Positions 1-11,918 of a stretch of 64,000 nt of DNA are shown here, piece after piece. The first letter of the stretch is position 1, and the number at the start of each line of letters is the position of its first letter. A model generated the notes under the pieces. It worked only from the letters and a program-made list of their open reading frames with translations, ran no database searches and was not told where the DNA came from. Both the position numbers and the translations under genes were made by a program. Source of the DNA: Trichopria drosophilae (lineage: Eukaryota > Arthropoda > Insecta > Hymenoptera > Diapriidae); the NCBI GenBank assembly GCA_030407085.1, contig CM059587.1, forward strand, positions 70,917,001 through 70,981,000, written 5' to 3'.

Positions 1-518
1 TTTCGCTGAAATTTTAACAGCGATCTCATGAAACGATTACTTTCACTTTCTTGGAAGCAGAATTTTGAAAAACGATAAAAATTAATTTTTTAATTTTATT
101 TAATTACTTTTTACAGTTCCGCGATTTGCCACGGTATCAACATGGCGCTGAAACTCGTTCACCTCAAATCGTTTTTCGATAAATACAGAAGTTTTAGGCA
201 GTTATTGCAAAATCGGCTTCCAAGAAAGTAATTCTACGATGATCAGAAACATTACTGAGTTTACAGAAATCGTTTCCGTGCAGTAATGGCAGCGTAATCC
301 CTGAAATAAATTTTGCCGTATTTCTCGGAACAACGGTTCTTATCTGTGCTATGGCAGTCACCGTGAGATTTCGGATAAGAACCGTGCTAGAAATAGCCGG
401 TGCTGCCCTCGCACGGTGATGACTGCCATAAGTTCACACACACACATACGCGCGAAGTATTTTTCAGCCTGCATGCACCGAAAGTGGGCATTCTAACCTC
501 GCTACGCTGGGTGAATGA
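1..518. repeat. AT-rich stretch with short inverted repeats
   Basis: No gene is seen. Two pairs of short inverted repeats are visible. One pairs the stretch near 40-77 with 207-240 (core CTTTCTTGGAAGC against GCTTCCAAGAAAG). The other pairs ATGGCAGTCACCGTG near 351 with CACGGTGATGACTGCCAT near 414. They suggest small decayed fold-back elements. Confidence 0.4.
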
Positions 519-852
519 TATTTTATACAATTATTAGGACTGAAGAATACAGGACAGTAAGTTCGAACTGATCCTTCGTCTTTTAGATCAGCTAATGTTT
601 GAAGAACTGTCAAATATCTAATAGTACACGGAAATGGCTCAGCGCACACCTGGTTTACTGTTAGATATTTGACAGTTCTTAAGCTGTATTATAAGATATT
701 TACACCATTATTTTATTAGATATTAACATTAGATAGTACAATGTACTATTAGATATTTGACAGCTCTTAACAGAAATTAGCTAATCTAAAAGACGAAGCA
801 TCAGTTCAAACTTACTGTCCTGTATTCTTCGATCATAATAATTGTAAAAAAT
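519..852. mobile_element. Fold-back (MITE-like) element, about 110-bp arms
   Basis: The left arm at about 519-629 is the reverse complement of the right arm at about 742-852, with a few mismatches. The inner motif TAGATATTTGACAG occurs a third time near 664. No open reading frame is present. The structure fits a non-autonomous hairpin transposon. I see no clear target-site duplication. Confidence 0.65.
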
Positions 853-930
853 ATAAACAAACTCGAAGTTTGGGGTTACCACGAACCTGGTTTGTATTCA
901 GCCCAAGTAAAATACAAATTTAATATATCG

Positions 931-1631
931 GTACATGAAAGTATTTCATAATAATAATCTTCACAGCTGTCTTATAAAGTTATTAGCCAAATGATGCGCA
1001 TGATTCAGAATGAATGCTTCATTTAAGAGTAAAATGTCATAGCAGGTATCCATTTGATATTAATATTTTATATATATTTCATAAGAATAACTTGCTTTCT
1101 TATCTTGACAACTCAAAAGTGCTTGACAAAATTTCTGCCCTTTACGTACATTAGATTCGAAATGGCATTAGTCGTTCTGAAATTTCAACTAGTCAATTTT
1201 TGTCAAAATTCATAAATTTTTTTCTCACAATCTATTAGGTTTACAAAAAAAATCATTTGTAGCTTTTTGATTTGTTTTGTCATGTAGAATCAGCCTGTAT
1301 TTTTTATATTGCCCCTTGTCCCTCAATTAGAAAAGTCGAATTTAGGCAAAAATCATCGACTAGTTGAAACTTCAGAAAGACTAATGCCATTTCGAATCAA
1401 TTGTACGTAAAGGCTGAAACTTTGTACATCACTTTCTTTCAAGTTGTCAACATAAGAAAGCACGTTATTTTTATGAAATATATGTAAAACATTAATATCA
1501 AATAAAAACCTGCTATGGCCTATTACTCTTAAATGGGGCGTTCATTCTGTATCAGGCGCATCATTTGGCTTCACAATAACTTTATAAGATTACATCCATG
1601 AAAAATACTCTTATGAAATACTTTTATGTAC
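931..1631. mobile_element. Fold-back element, about 265-bp arms
   Basis: The left arm (931-1195) and right arm (1357-1631) are inverted copies with scattered substitutions and small indels. The ends are GTACATGAAAGTATTTCAT and its partner near 1610-1631. The spacer is about 160 bp. There is no coding potential. A non-autonomous terminal-inverted-repeat element is the simplest reading. Confidence 0.7.
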
Positions 1632-2390
1632 TGGTATTTCTGTAAACTATTTCTTTTTGTGTATATGTAGTTAAATATACTTTTTTAAAAAACTGCAAAA
1701 CAAAACAATACATGTGTACCCTCCACGATACCTACATTTTGCATTAAATTAATCATATAAATTTAGATAGGAGAGGAATATTTACACAATTTGTTTGCAG
1801 GAAATGGAATTGTGGGAACTTTTTCAATGTGGGAAAGTATGGGATTTGAAAATGAATAATTTGACAGGTTAACTGCATCATTCTCTGTCTTTTTTATTTT
1901 AATTATTATCTTTTTTATTAGAATTTAACTTGCATTATCAACGGGCTACAAAATAAAAACACACATTTATACTAATACACAATATATTTCAGAAATATTT
2001 TTAGGTATTATTTAGCGCGTTTATGTGGGATATCGCACTACAATCAGGAATACGAATACGACATTACAATGGGAGCCATAAAAGGTTATGCGAACTACAT
2101 ACAGTAGGCCTTGTCCAAATGCATACTGTCCAAATGCATAGTCCTGTCCAAATGCATAATTTTTTCCTGGCCAAACGCATATTTTCTTCCCCGCTATTCT
2201 CCCCACTACAAGCCCTCACATATATACAATGTATGTATGTATGTTAAGTTGGTATGACATATGTGTGCGCGCTAAAAACCTGTGTTTATCCCGTTTATCC
2301 TACCACGTAAATGAGTGAATATGTACATATTATGTTTATATATAATTATGTGAACTTACAGTGTATGTCATAAAATATATACAAAATATA
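1632..2390. other. Unassigned AT-rich stretch with a short tandem motif
   Basis: No gene is recognised. Between about 2107 and 2180 the motif TGTCCAAATGCATA is repeated three to four times with small variations. This produces a short spurious open frame on each strand. Confidence 0.5.
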
Positions 2391-3475
2391 AGGTTTACCG
2401 GTAATCCTGACTGAATATCGCATGAAGAGGATAACTGATGCAATTAATGCAGGTTATGTATGCATTTGGAAGGAGATATTTTCTTTTATAATTATGAATT
2501 AAAATTTATAGCTTCATTTGATTTAAAATTTTATATTTTACAGTAAAAATTTGGAATGTAGAGGAGAATAAAGAAAAAGTCTATTAAGCGCATGGATCGT
2601 ATTGATAAGGAACTCGTTAAAGTACTTTGCAGCATTTAAAACTGACAAACAAATCAATGATATTTCTACTCATTATTGATCTCATAACAATTCAGTAAGA
2701 CATTTGTGGTTGAGTAATTACTTAAGTTAATAAACAAATAAATATACGAATAAAAAAATCTCATTGATGATTTGTTGTCACAGATTTTTATACATATTGT
2801 TGATGATTTCTGCTGTTCGGAAAAATGTGCTCTTATAAATGAATCTTCTACGATTAACAAAGTCAAATGCAGTGAAACGGAGTAAGTTGAAATGTTATTA
2901 ATTGAATGAATTTTTAAGAACTTGACTGTTTACCCCAAGCAACATTCGGGCAGCTGATAGTAAGTCTTGACTCATAATTGACTGTCAGTCTTACAGTCAA
3001 GTTTTAGTCAACTATGGGCTCAGTCGACTAAGTCAATGGTTGACTAAAACTTACTCCATCATAAGAGCACATTTTTCCGAACAGCAGAAATCATCAACAA
3101 TATTTTTTATTCGTATATTTATTTGTTTATTAACTTAATTATTTACTCAACCGTGCCACAAATGTCTTGCTGAATCGTTATGAGATCAATAAAGAGTAGA
3201 AATATCATTAATTTGTTTGTCAGTTTTAAATGCTGCAAAGTACTTTAACGAGTTCCTTGTCAATACGATTCATGCGCTTAATAGACTTTTTCTTTATTCT
3301 CCTCTACATTACAAATTTTTACTGTAAAATATAAAATTTTAAATCAAATGAAGCTATAAATTTTAATTCATAATTATAAAAGAAAATATCTCCTTCCAAA
3401 TGTATACATAACTTGCATTAATTGCATTAGTTACCCTCTTCGTGCGATATTCAATCAGGATTACCGGTAAACCTT
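2391..3475. mobile_element. 1.08-kb fold-back element, about 420-450-bp arms
   Basis: The left arm (2391-2838) is inverted in the right arm (3057-3475). The outer ends are AGGTTTACCGGTAATCC and its complement. The loop (about 2840-3056) holds short internal repeats built on GACTAA/TTAGTC. A truncated third copy of arm sequence follows at about 3488-3540. No coding region is seen. Confidence 0.8.
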
Positions 3476-3750
3476 CTTTTTGTAAAATTATGTCTTGTTG
3501 AATTGTTACGGAATCAATAAAAAATATCTCCTTCCAAATTCACACATACGTTCACACATGCATTATTTGTAATTAAGTGTATATCCTTGCAAAAGCTGGA
3601 AACTTATTTGACCAAATATAATAAAAAAATACTTTTGACTCATTTTTAATGTTTAAACTTTATTACCACTAATAAAATAATAATGTAATTCATATTTTAA
3701 TCTATAATAATTACAACCTATGTTTTAAATAAAATAGAGTTACATTTTTT

Positions 3751-4872
3751 TTACGGAGTATTATTTTTATAATCGCTTAATGCTACTTCACAACACATAC
3801 TTTGTACATTGTTCATTACGTTTAATTGCTCTGAATTAAGGTCCCATCTACTATGTGCCCATTTTTGCACTACTTCAAAGGCTTTTAACGCTCCCATATT
3901 ACTAGGTGCCATATGTTGTGTCAGATCATCCGGTTCATTATCCTCTAGGTTATTCTCTTCTTCATCATCAAGCGTTCCAAATACAATTTGTTCGTGTGAT
4001 TGAAGTTCCCAGCCAGGGTCGCAGTCATCATGTGCCAACCATGCTTCCGCTTGTTCAGCATTCACAGCATTGTAGTCGGGTATTTGTTGCATAATTGAAA
4101 TTATGTCGTCAACTGATCCGAGATTATCAATTTCTTCAGATTCTTCTGCAATCACTTTTCGCCATGCATTTCTTAAATTATTTTGCGTTAATGAGTCCCA
4201 GGCATCAGATGCATATAATAAGCATTTATAAATATTCATATTCTTCATGAAATTTTGTACATTTGCATTTTCAGTAATCAAAAGTGCTCGTAAAAGATTT
4301 TTCCTATATATCCTTTTACATTTTTCAATAACTCCCTGATCCATAGGTTGAATTAGGGATGTCACGTGTGGAGGCAAATATACCAGTGAGCACAGGTCAC
4401 TAATTTTATTTAATTCATGCTCCGGTGGGTGAGTAGGAGCATTGTCCAACACCAGTAGACATTTTTTTCCACTGTCTCTGTGTTTTTGCTCAATTTCAGG
4501 CAAAAAGACTTCAGTGTACCACTGTAGAAATAAAGTTTTGTCCATCCAGGAATTTTTTTGTGAAGCGTACACAACTGGCAGTGATTGCCTATTTAAACCG
4601 TTGAATGCACGTGGGCGTTTCGCCTTCCCAATCATGAATAATTTAATTTTATGAGTGCCAGAAGCATTAGCACACATCATTAGAGTGACACGGTCTTTTG
4701 CCAGCTTCCAACCTGGTGCTTTTCTAATACCACCTTGGACAAGTGTATCTCCTGGAAGCACTTTACATAGGAGACCTGTCTCGTCACAATTATATATATA
4801 TGCAGTCTATATCATATCCAAAGTCATCGATGTAACTTCGAAATATTGTTTTGAATTCTTCTGCTCCACTAT
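3751..4872 (-). pseudogene. Pogo/Tigger-type DDE transposase, catalytic part, frameshifted
   Basis: The minus-strand frame encodes the catalytic core of a CENP-B/jerky/Tigger-type transposase (Tc1/mariner superfamily, pogo group). Visible landmarks, in order, are NCDETGL (first catalytic D), GKAKRPRAF, KNSWMDKTLF, LLVLDNAPTHP (second D) and LPPHVTSLIQPMDQGVI (third acidic site), then an acidic tail. Upstream, EEFKTIFRSYIDDFGYD continues the family pattern in another frame. A run of alternating TA at about 4790-4801 appears to hold 4 extra bases that break the frame just before NCDETGL. The DNA-binding half is not contiguous: a matching CENPB-type HTH lies on the same strand at 5676-5862. Family assignment is confident and the element is very likely dead. 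Confidence 0.85.
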
Positions 4873-5675
4873 TTTAATGTAAATTGTATTAAATTTAATG
4901 CATAATTTAAAAATTGGTTCACTTATGATAATTTTAATATCCGCGTAATTATAAAATTATTTCCAAGTAGTGCATTTGTAAAATATACGTGTGTCAATTA
5001 ACTTTACATTTTTTTTTAACAGTGTCTATTAATCAATTTCGTTTAAAAAAAATATTATACGGATATCTTAAAAATATTTATTTAAATTACAATAAATTAC
5101 TACAAAATAGTCAAATAATATTAAAATATTATTATTCCCAATATAGAAATGACAAAATTAATTAAACATATCTTGTTTAAACTAAACCCGCATTTATCAA
5201 GAAGCCTTCTACGATTGAGTATAAGAGCTCTCGTTCGCATGGTAATACGTATGCGAGCGTAGCGTAGTGGTTAAGACGTCAGCGTTGTAACCGGTAGACC
5301 CGGGTTCGATCCTCGGTCGGGATGGATTTTTCTTAGATTCATAGATTTATTTGCGAGTAAAATTATAAAACTACATTCTTTCATAACATATCTAACGATA
5401 CATAAATAATAATAAAATTCGAATTGAATAAAATAATTCGTCGAATTTCTTATAATTTTTATTTATGACCGTTTAATGTAACGTTTTTACAACGTTGGAT
5501 GTATAGTTTTCAAACGTCGCAGGTACGTTACGAATGAAACGTTATTTAAAAACCGTAAATGTGGCAGGACATTTCTGGTTCCAAGGACGTCCCAAAAATG
5601 TTTTTGCAATGAAACAAGTTTGGTCGCATGGCTATAATGCGACGTTTCAAAGATGTTGCTGTAACGGAATATTGT
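4873..5675. other. Interruption between the two halves of the Tigger-like transposase
   Basis: About 800 bp of AT-rich sequence separates the colinear N- and C-terminal transposase parts. It holds a tRNA-like segment (5252-5324). It could be an insertion (SINE-like) or intron-like decay. I see no convincing target-site duplication or splice pair. Confidence 0.45.
5252..5324 (+). ncRNA. tRNA-like sequence or tRNA-derived SINE head
   Basis: An A-box-like TAGCGTAGTGGTTA and a perfect B-box GGTTCGATCC lie at normal tRNA spacing. A T-arm can be drawn (CCGGG pairing with CTCGG around a 7-base loop). A T5 pol III stop follows soon after. The acceptor and anticodon stems pair poorly, so an intact tRNA is unlikely. 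A tRNA pseudogene or the head of a SINE fits better. Confidence 0.5.
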
Positions 5676-5862
5676 TTAGCGGGTTGCATCGGCAGACAGT
5701 ATTTCACCTTGCGTTTTTAAACTTCTCATCGAATGTCTTTTCTGAAATGATTCCAGATATCCATTGCTGGCTGTAAAATTGGCAGGACCCTTTAGAAGTT
5801 CATTGAAAGTTTTTGCCGTTTCTTGGAGAAGTTTTCCACTCATTGGTATTCCACCTGATCTG
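5676..5862 (-). pseudogene. CENPB-type HTH DNA-binding domain of a Tigger-like transposase
   Basis: The minus-strand frame encodes a segment with GIPMSGKLLQETAK, then FTASNGYLESFQKRHSMR, then GEILSAD. This is the second helix-turn-helix of the CENP-B/Tc5-type DNA-binding region. It stops at 5676, and the family would normally run on into the catalytic domain. Upstream on the minus strand the frame runs straight into the 68-bp satellite, so the first HTH is missing. Same strand and order as the catalytic fragment at 3751-4872 suggest a single broken element. Confidence 0.75.
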
Positions 5863-5865
5863 GCT

Positions 5866-8745
5866 CGAGAGAGGTTATCGAAATAACCGAAATCTCGTTC
5901 GTTGAAGGCAACCCACGCGGCCAATGCTTCGATCGAGACGAATTATTGAAAGAACCGAAATCTCATTCGTTGAAGGCAACCCACCCGGCCAATGCTTCGT
6001 TCGAGAGGGGTTATCGAAATAACCGAAATCTCGTTCGTTGAAGGCAAACCACCCGGCCAATGCTTCGCTCGAGAGGGGTTATCGAAATAACCGAAATCTC
6101 GTTCGTTGAAGGCAACCCATCCGACCAATGCTTCGCTCGAGAGGGGTTATCGAAATAACCGAAATCTCGTTCGTTGAAGGCAACCAACTCGGCCAATGCT
6201 TCGTTCGAGAGGGGTTATCGAAATAACCGAAATCTCGTTCGTTGAAGGCAAACCACCAGGCCAATGCTTCGCTCGAGAGGGGTTATCGAAATAACCGAAA
6301 TCTCGTTCGTTGAAGGCAACCCACACGGCCAATGCTTCGATCGAAAGGGGTTATCGAAATAACCGAAATCTCGTTCGTTGAAGGCAACCAACTCGGCCAA
6401 TGCTTCGTTCGAGAGGGTTATTGAAAGAACCGAAATCTCATTCGTTGAAGGCAACCCACCCGGCGAATGCTTCGCTCGAGAGGGGTTATCGAAATAACCG
6501 AAATCTCGTTCGTTGAAGGCAACCCATCCGACCAATGCTTCGCTCGAGAGGGGTTATCGAAATAACCAAAATCTCGTTCGTTGAAGGCAACCCACCCGGC
6601 CAATGCTTCGCTCGAGACGAGTTATTGAAAGAACCGAAATCTCATTCGTTGAAGGCAACCCACCCGGCCAATGCTTCGTTCGAAAGGGGTTATCGAAATA
6701 ACCGAAATCTCGTTCGTTGAAGGCAACCAACTCGGCCAATGCTTCGTTCGAGAGGGTTTATCGAAATAACCGAAATCTCATTCGTTGAAAGCAACCCACC
6801 CGGCCAATGCTTCGTTCGAGAGGGGTTATCGAAATAACCGAAATCTCGTTCGTTGAAGGCAACCAACTCGGCCAATGCTTCGTTCGAGAGGGTTTATCTA
6901 AATAACCGAAATCTCGTTCGTTGAAGGCAACCCACGCGGCCAATGCTTCGATCGAGACGAATTATTGAATGAACCGTAATCTCATTCGTTGAAGGCAACC
7001 CACCCGGCCAATGCTTCGTTCGAGAGGGGTTATCGAAATAACCGAAATCTCGTTCGTTGAAGGCAACCCACCCGGCCAATGCTTCGCTCGAGAGGGGTTA
7101 TTGAAAGAACCGAAATCTCGTTCGTTGAAGGCAACCCACCCGGCCAATGCTTCGCTCGAGAGGGGTTATCGAAATAACCGAAATCTCGTTCGTTGAAGGC
7201 AACCCACCCGGCCAATGCTTCGCTCGAGAGGGGTTATCGAAATAACCGAAATCTCGTTCGTTGAAGGCAACCCACCCGGCCAATGCTTCGTTCGAGAGGG
7301 GTTATCGAAATAACCGAAATCTCGTTCGTTGAAGGCAAACCACCAGGCCAATGCTTCGCTCGAGAGGGGTTATGGAAATAACCGAAATCTCGTTCGTTGA
7401 AGGCAATCCACATGGCCAATGCTTCGATCGAAAGGGGTTATCGAAATAACCGAAATCTCGTTCGTTGAAGGCAACCAACTCGGCCAATGCTTCGTTCGAG
7501 AGGGTTATTGAAAGAACCGAAATCTCGTTCGTTGAAGGCAACCCACCCGGCCAATGCTTCGCTCGAGAGGGGTTATCGAAATAACCGAAATCTCGTTCGT
7601 TGAAGGCAACCCACGCGGCCAATGCTTCGCTCGAGAGGGATTATCGAAATAACCAAAATCTCGGTCGTTGAAGGCAACCCACGCGGCCAATGCTTCGATC
7701 GAGGCGAATTATTGAAAGAACCGAAATCTCATTCGTTGAAGGCAACCCACCCGGCCAATGCTTCGTTCGAAAGGGGTTATCGAAATAACCGAAATCTCGT
7801 TCGTTGAAGGCAACCAACTCGGCCAATGCTTCGTTCGAGAGGGTTTATCGAAATAACCGAAATCTCATTCGTTGAAGGCAACCCACCCGGCCAATGCTTC
7901 GTTCGAGAGGGGTTATCGAAATAACCGAAATCTCGTTCGTTGAAGGCAACCAACTCGGCCAATGCTTCGTTCGAGAGGGTTTATCGAAATAACCGAAATC
8001 TCGTTCGTTGAAGGCAAACCACCAGGCCAATGCTTCGCTCGAGAGGGGTTATGGAAATAACCGAAATCTCGTTCGTTGAAGGCAATCCACATGGCCAATG
8101 CTTCGATCGAAAGGGGTTACTGAAAGAACCGAAATCTCATTCGTTGAAGGCAACCCACCCGGCCAACGCTTCGCTCGAGAAGGGTTATTGAAAGAACCGA
8201 AATCTCGTTCGTTGAAGGCAACCCACCCGGCCAATGCTTCGCTCGAGAGGGGTTATCGAAATAACCGAAATCTCGTTCGTTGAAGGCAACCCATCCGACC
8301 AATGCTTCGCTCGAGAGGGGTTATTGAATGAACCGAAATCTCGTTCGTTGAAGGCAACCCACCCGGCCAATGCTTCGCTCGAGAGGGGTTATCGAAATAA
8401 CCGAAATCTCGTTCGTTGAAGGCAACCCATCCGACCAATGCTTCGCTCGAGAGGGGTTATCGAAATAACCAAAATCTCGTTCGTTGAAGGCAACCCACGC
8501 GGCCAATGCTTCGATCGAGACGAACTATTGAAAGAACCGAAATCTCATTCGTTGAAGGCAACCCACCTGGCCAACGCTTCGCTCGAGAAGGGTTATTGAA
8601 ATAACCGAAATCTCTTTCGTTGAAGGCAACCCATCCAGCCAATGCTTCGCTCGAGAGGGGTTATTGAAATAACCGAAGTCTCGTTCGTTGAAGGCAACCC
8701 ACCCGGCCAACGCTTCGCTCGAGAAGGGTTATTGAAAGAACCAAA
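5866..8745. repeat. 68-bp satellite array, about 42 copies, with higher-order repeat
   Basis: A head-to-tail array of a 68-bp unit. Each unit contains the hairpin GGTTATCGAAATAACC, a CGTTCGTTGAAGG block and CCAATGCTTCG. Since 68 is not a multiple of three, every unit opens short frames of about 61 codons on the minus strand, shifted by 68 bp; these are by-products, not genes. Subtypes recur with an offset of about 1087 bp (16 units): the segment near 6215-6535 matches 7302-7622, and 6962-7147 corresponds to 8049-8234. One edge lies in the CENPB domain at 5862. The other edge fades at about 8745. Confidence 0.95.
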
Positions 8746-9438
8746 ATCTCTCAACAACTGTTGTAATTAAGGAAAGTGCACCAAATTGGATAGTGTTGTC
8801 GTTTTAATTACACCCATGGACTACCAGATTTATCGATAGAGGATTTTACCTTACCTCGTGTTTCAACAAAATAATAGTTCGGTAGGTCTCACATCCAGAT
8901 GAAGGCAATATTATTATCAATATAACGTATGTCATGGTTGAACACTACGACAAACTTGAATGAATAACAACAAAGCGACAGCTCTCCATACATAAATTAG
9001 TTTGACACTAATTCGTATTTTTTATTTTTGAAAAATTCCGAATGTTGTAAATCGCGAACACCATTTCCAGACCCTTGAAACATTTGGTATATGTCATCAA
9101 TGTATCACGGTTTGGAGATATTTATATATTTTGGTGTTATGTATACACGTATATCGATGTTTTTGAAACTTTACGTAGGGTTTATTAATCTGCCTAGAGG
9201 CGAACCCGGAACCCACTACTAATGAAATGTTACATCATCAATTTTTATGAATATGTATTACAAAGCCTATATATACACCTTTCTTTCAATTGGCATACCG
9301 AAGTTTAAATACGAAGAATTGTCCGAAAATGAAATACAATTATTTACGAATAACGTCATTCGTGACGTTGCAAAGTAATTACATTTGTTTTTATTCCTTC
9401 TGGTTTGTTGAAATTTGTCGGATCACCATATATGTGTG
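8746..9438. other. Unassigned AT-rich stretch
   Basis: No coding frame, RNA gene or repeat that I recognise is present between the 68-bp array and the MITE at 9441. Confidence 0.5.
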
Positions 9439-9440
9439 TA

Positions 9441-9734
9441 CAGTAGAACCTCACACTAGTGAACCTGTCACTGGTGAAATTCTCGCACTAGTGAACACTT
9501 TTCTCTAGTGTTAACCTCACACTAGTGAACCATCAGTTTCCTCATTTTACACGTCTGTGTATGTACGTAGACATACATACCATAAAGTTGCATGTGTATT
9601 ATTTACCTCACAATGTAAAAAAATAACAATAACTGCACAAATCTGTGCGAAATCGCAAAAATTTGTCAGTTCACTAGTGTGAGGGAAAAAAATAACCGCA
9701 GTCCAGGCCGTTTCACTAGTGTGAGGTTCTACTG
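9441..9734. mobile_element. TA-flanked MITE with pogo/Tigger-like TIRs
   Basis: A 294-bp element bounded by 23-bp perfect inverted ends that begin CAGTAGAACCTCACACTAG. It is flanked on both sides by TA (9439-9440 and 9735-9736). CAGTAGAACC-type ends and TA duplication are typical of pogo/Tigger elements of the Tc1/mariner superfamily. The CACTAGTGAA motif is repeated several times near the left end. There is no coding capacity. Confidence 0.9.
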
Positions 9735-9739
9735 TACTA

Positions 9740-11918
9740 GGGTGACCCTTATTTAGGGTCCTGATAAAAATATCCCAAAAATTTCAGCTTTTAAGTTTTA
9801 CTTCTTACCCACCCTGTAGAGGCTCGAATATTAACATTGTTTTTACATAAGTACAAAATAATTTTCAGTTTTTTTATTGGAATTTTTGACGAACTTGACC
9901 TAAAAATGTATACAGTAAGATATCTTATCTTGGAGCATTTCCGAATCGAATGGCTCTACACGCAGGGACTTTTTGTATGACTATCGTATTCTCGAAGATG
10001 GCAGCAACAGCTAGTATGAATTTAATATATGTCTTTCGTATGAATCTAGTCCGAGTTTTCGTACATGTGCTATATATACCTCAGAAGTGCAGCCGATGTC
10101 TGATGAAAGGGTGAGGGAGCACTAAGGGGTCACAGACGTATAGGAAAACTCGAACAAGAGTCATACGAAAAAGTCATTCGATTGTTGTACGAAAAGTCTC
10201 TAGAAATGAAGGCTTTTTGAAACGCACTGAATTGTTAAATTGATTGAATTTCATTAAATTGTTACGACTTAGCGCCAAAAATTAAATCAAAGATTGAAGG
10301 AAAGATGTCGTAATAGCTATTTATGTAACAAGGGCACTTAAGTAGGGGAATCGAGCGAAGCCAGTGCGACAATCATAAGTCAAGATCCCCTATGTATGCG
10401 CTCATACATGATTTTTTATAACTCCTCATGTCAACAAAAGGAGACAAAATCGCTACTTTATAGCGCGGTGGTGTGCAAACGGTGCGAAAAAGTAGAATTT
10501 CCTCTTCTTTTGCGCGCTAGTGCACAACAAGTAGCGATGTAGTCGAGTTTTTGACAGGAGGGGTTATACAAAAATTATATAATTTATCAATCTATGACGT
10601 TAAGGGGAGGGTCCAGGCACAAAATCAGCTATATGAAGCAGTCGTTCAAAAATTCCCATTCAATTATTTCTGTCGTAATATTTGACAAGGAATTCAATGG
10701 CGATGTAATCAAAATCGCAACAAATTTTTTTGACCAAAAAAAAATTGTTCGTTTCTAAAAAAATGGAATTTTTTACAATCTATGCGTAATTATTTAGACA
10801 ATGTGTTTTTATGTTCGCCCTAATTTTTTAGGATTTTTCAATTTATTTAGAAAAATGTAATAGCATTTTTCCGAAAAAACAAATATTTTTTCGAGCTGAA
10901 ATGTAAGGGTCATAAAAATTATTTCTTTAGTAATTTTTTACGTGGAATTCGGTAGTACTAGAATAAAAAATGAAAAAAATGTTTTTGACCCCCATAACAA
11001 TTTTCTTTTGCAAAAAACAGAATTTTTTAAAATCCATACGTAATTATTTCGAGAATGTGTTATTATGTTCATCCTAATTTTGTGAAATTTTTAAATTAAT
11101 TTAGAAAAGTAATAGCATTTTTTCGAAAAAGCAAATTTTTTTTCGAGATGAGATTTATGGGTCAAAAAAATTTCCACTGAATTCCTCGTAAAAAATTACT
11201 ACAGAAATAATTAGCAGAATAACGACTGCTTCATATAGATGATTTTCTGCCTGGACCCTCCCCTTAAAGAAGTTCTAAAGTAGTCATTCAATAGGGTAGT
11301 AATGAAAAAAGTTTACATTTTTCGGAAATATATGATTTTCACTTATTTTTGAAATCGTATAAATTCGCTTTGGGCTCGGGTGGCAATCTTGCACGTCAGG
11401 AAGGCTTGTCTGCTGTCCTCCCTGTCGGAAGAAATATACTATTTCACATCGCGAGAACTTGTTGACTCTTTTTTTTCTTGGTCGATAAGTAGACTTTTTA
11501 TAGGAAAAAAGCCGAGGAAAATGATAATCTTTGTTGCAGTACCTTCAGATTTTGTTATCACGAGTTGTAGCGGATAAAGGATATTGTAAATTAATTGACA
11601 TAGTTCAGGATCTTAGCGTTTTTTAAAGTGAGTTCGAAATGAAATAACTGAACGAGAAATTGATCGTTTTTGATCGGACTAGGCTCATTTGATTTGGAAA
11701 TCATCCAAGGAAAGATAGCTTACTTTATACATTTGTAGACCAAGTTCAGCAAAAATTCCAATTAAAAAACTGAAAATTATTTTTTGAAGGCTCTACAGGA
11801 TGGGTAGGAAGTAAAACTAAAAAGCTGAAATTTTTCGGATATTAAAAAAAAAATTTTTTTTAGCCGATTTCGGGGATGGTCATGTTAAAATTTTTCCTGA
11901 TCCCAAAGAAGGGTCACC
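9740..11918. mobile_element. 2.2-kb TIR element, TA-flanked, hosting another MITE
   Basis: The left end (GGGTGACCCTTATTTAGG from 9740) and right end (inverted, ending at about 11918) pair over roughly 150 bp with mismatches. They include the inner block around CTTACCCACCCTGTAGAG. TA borders each end. The interior holds further inverted repeats (for example near 10410-10580) and the TTAA-flanked MITE at 10604-11263. No transposase frame is visible. Confidence 0.7.
10604..11263. mobile_element. 660-bp MITE with TTAA target duplication (piggyBac-type)
   Basis: Inverted ends of about 43 bp start GGGGAGGGTCCAGGCA. They are flanked by TTAA at 10600-10603 and 11264-11267, the signature of piggyBac-type insertion. 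Internally, a block of about 180 bp (near 10740-10920) is repeated in direct orientation near 10990-11170. No open frame is present, so this would be a non-autonomous element. Confidence 0.85.

Noticed and set aside
5252..5324. Intact tRNA gene
   Set aside because: A and B boxes and the T-arm are present, but the acceptor and anticodon stems do not pair well enough.
5875..8710. Many 61-106-codon open frames on both strands, resembling a gene family
   Set aside because: They repeat every 68 bp in rotating frame and are produced by the satellite unit; no start, domain or coding constraint is visible.
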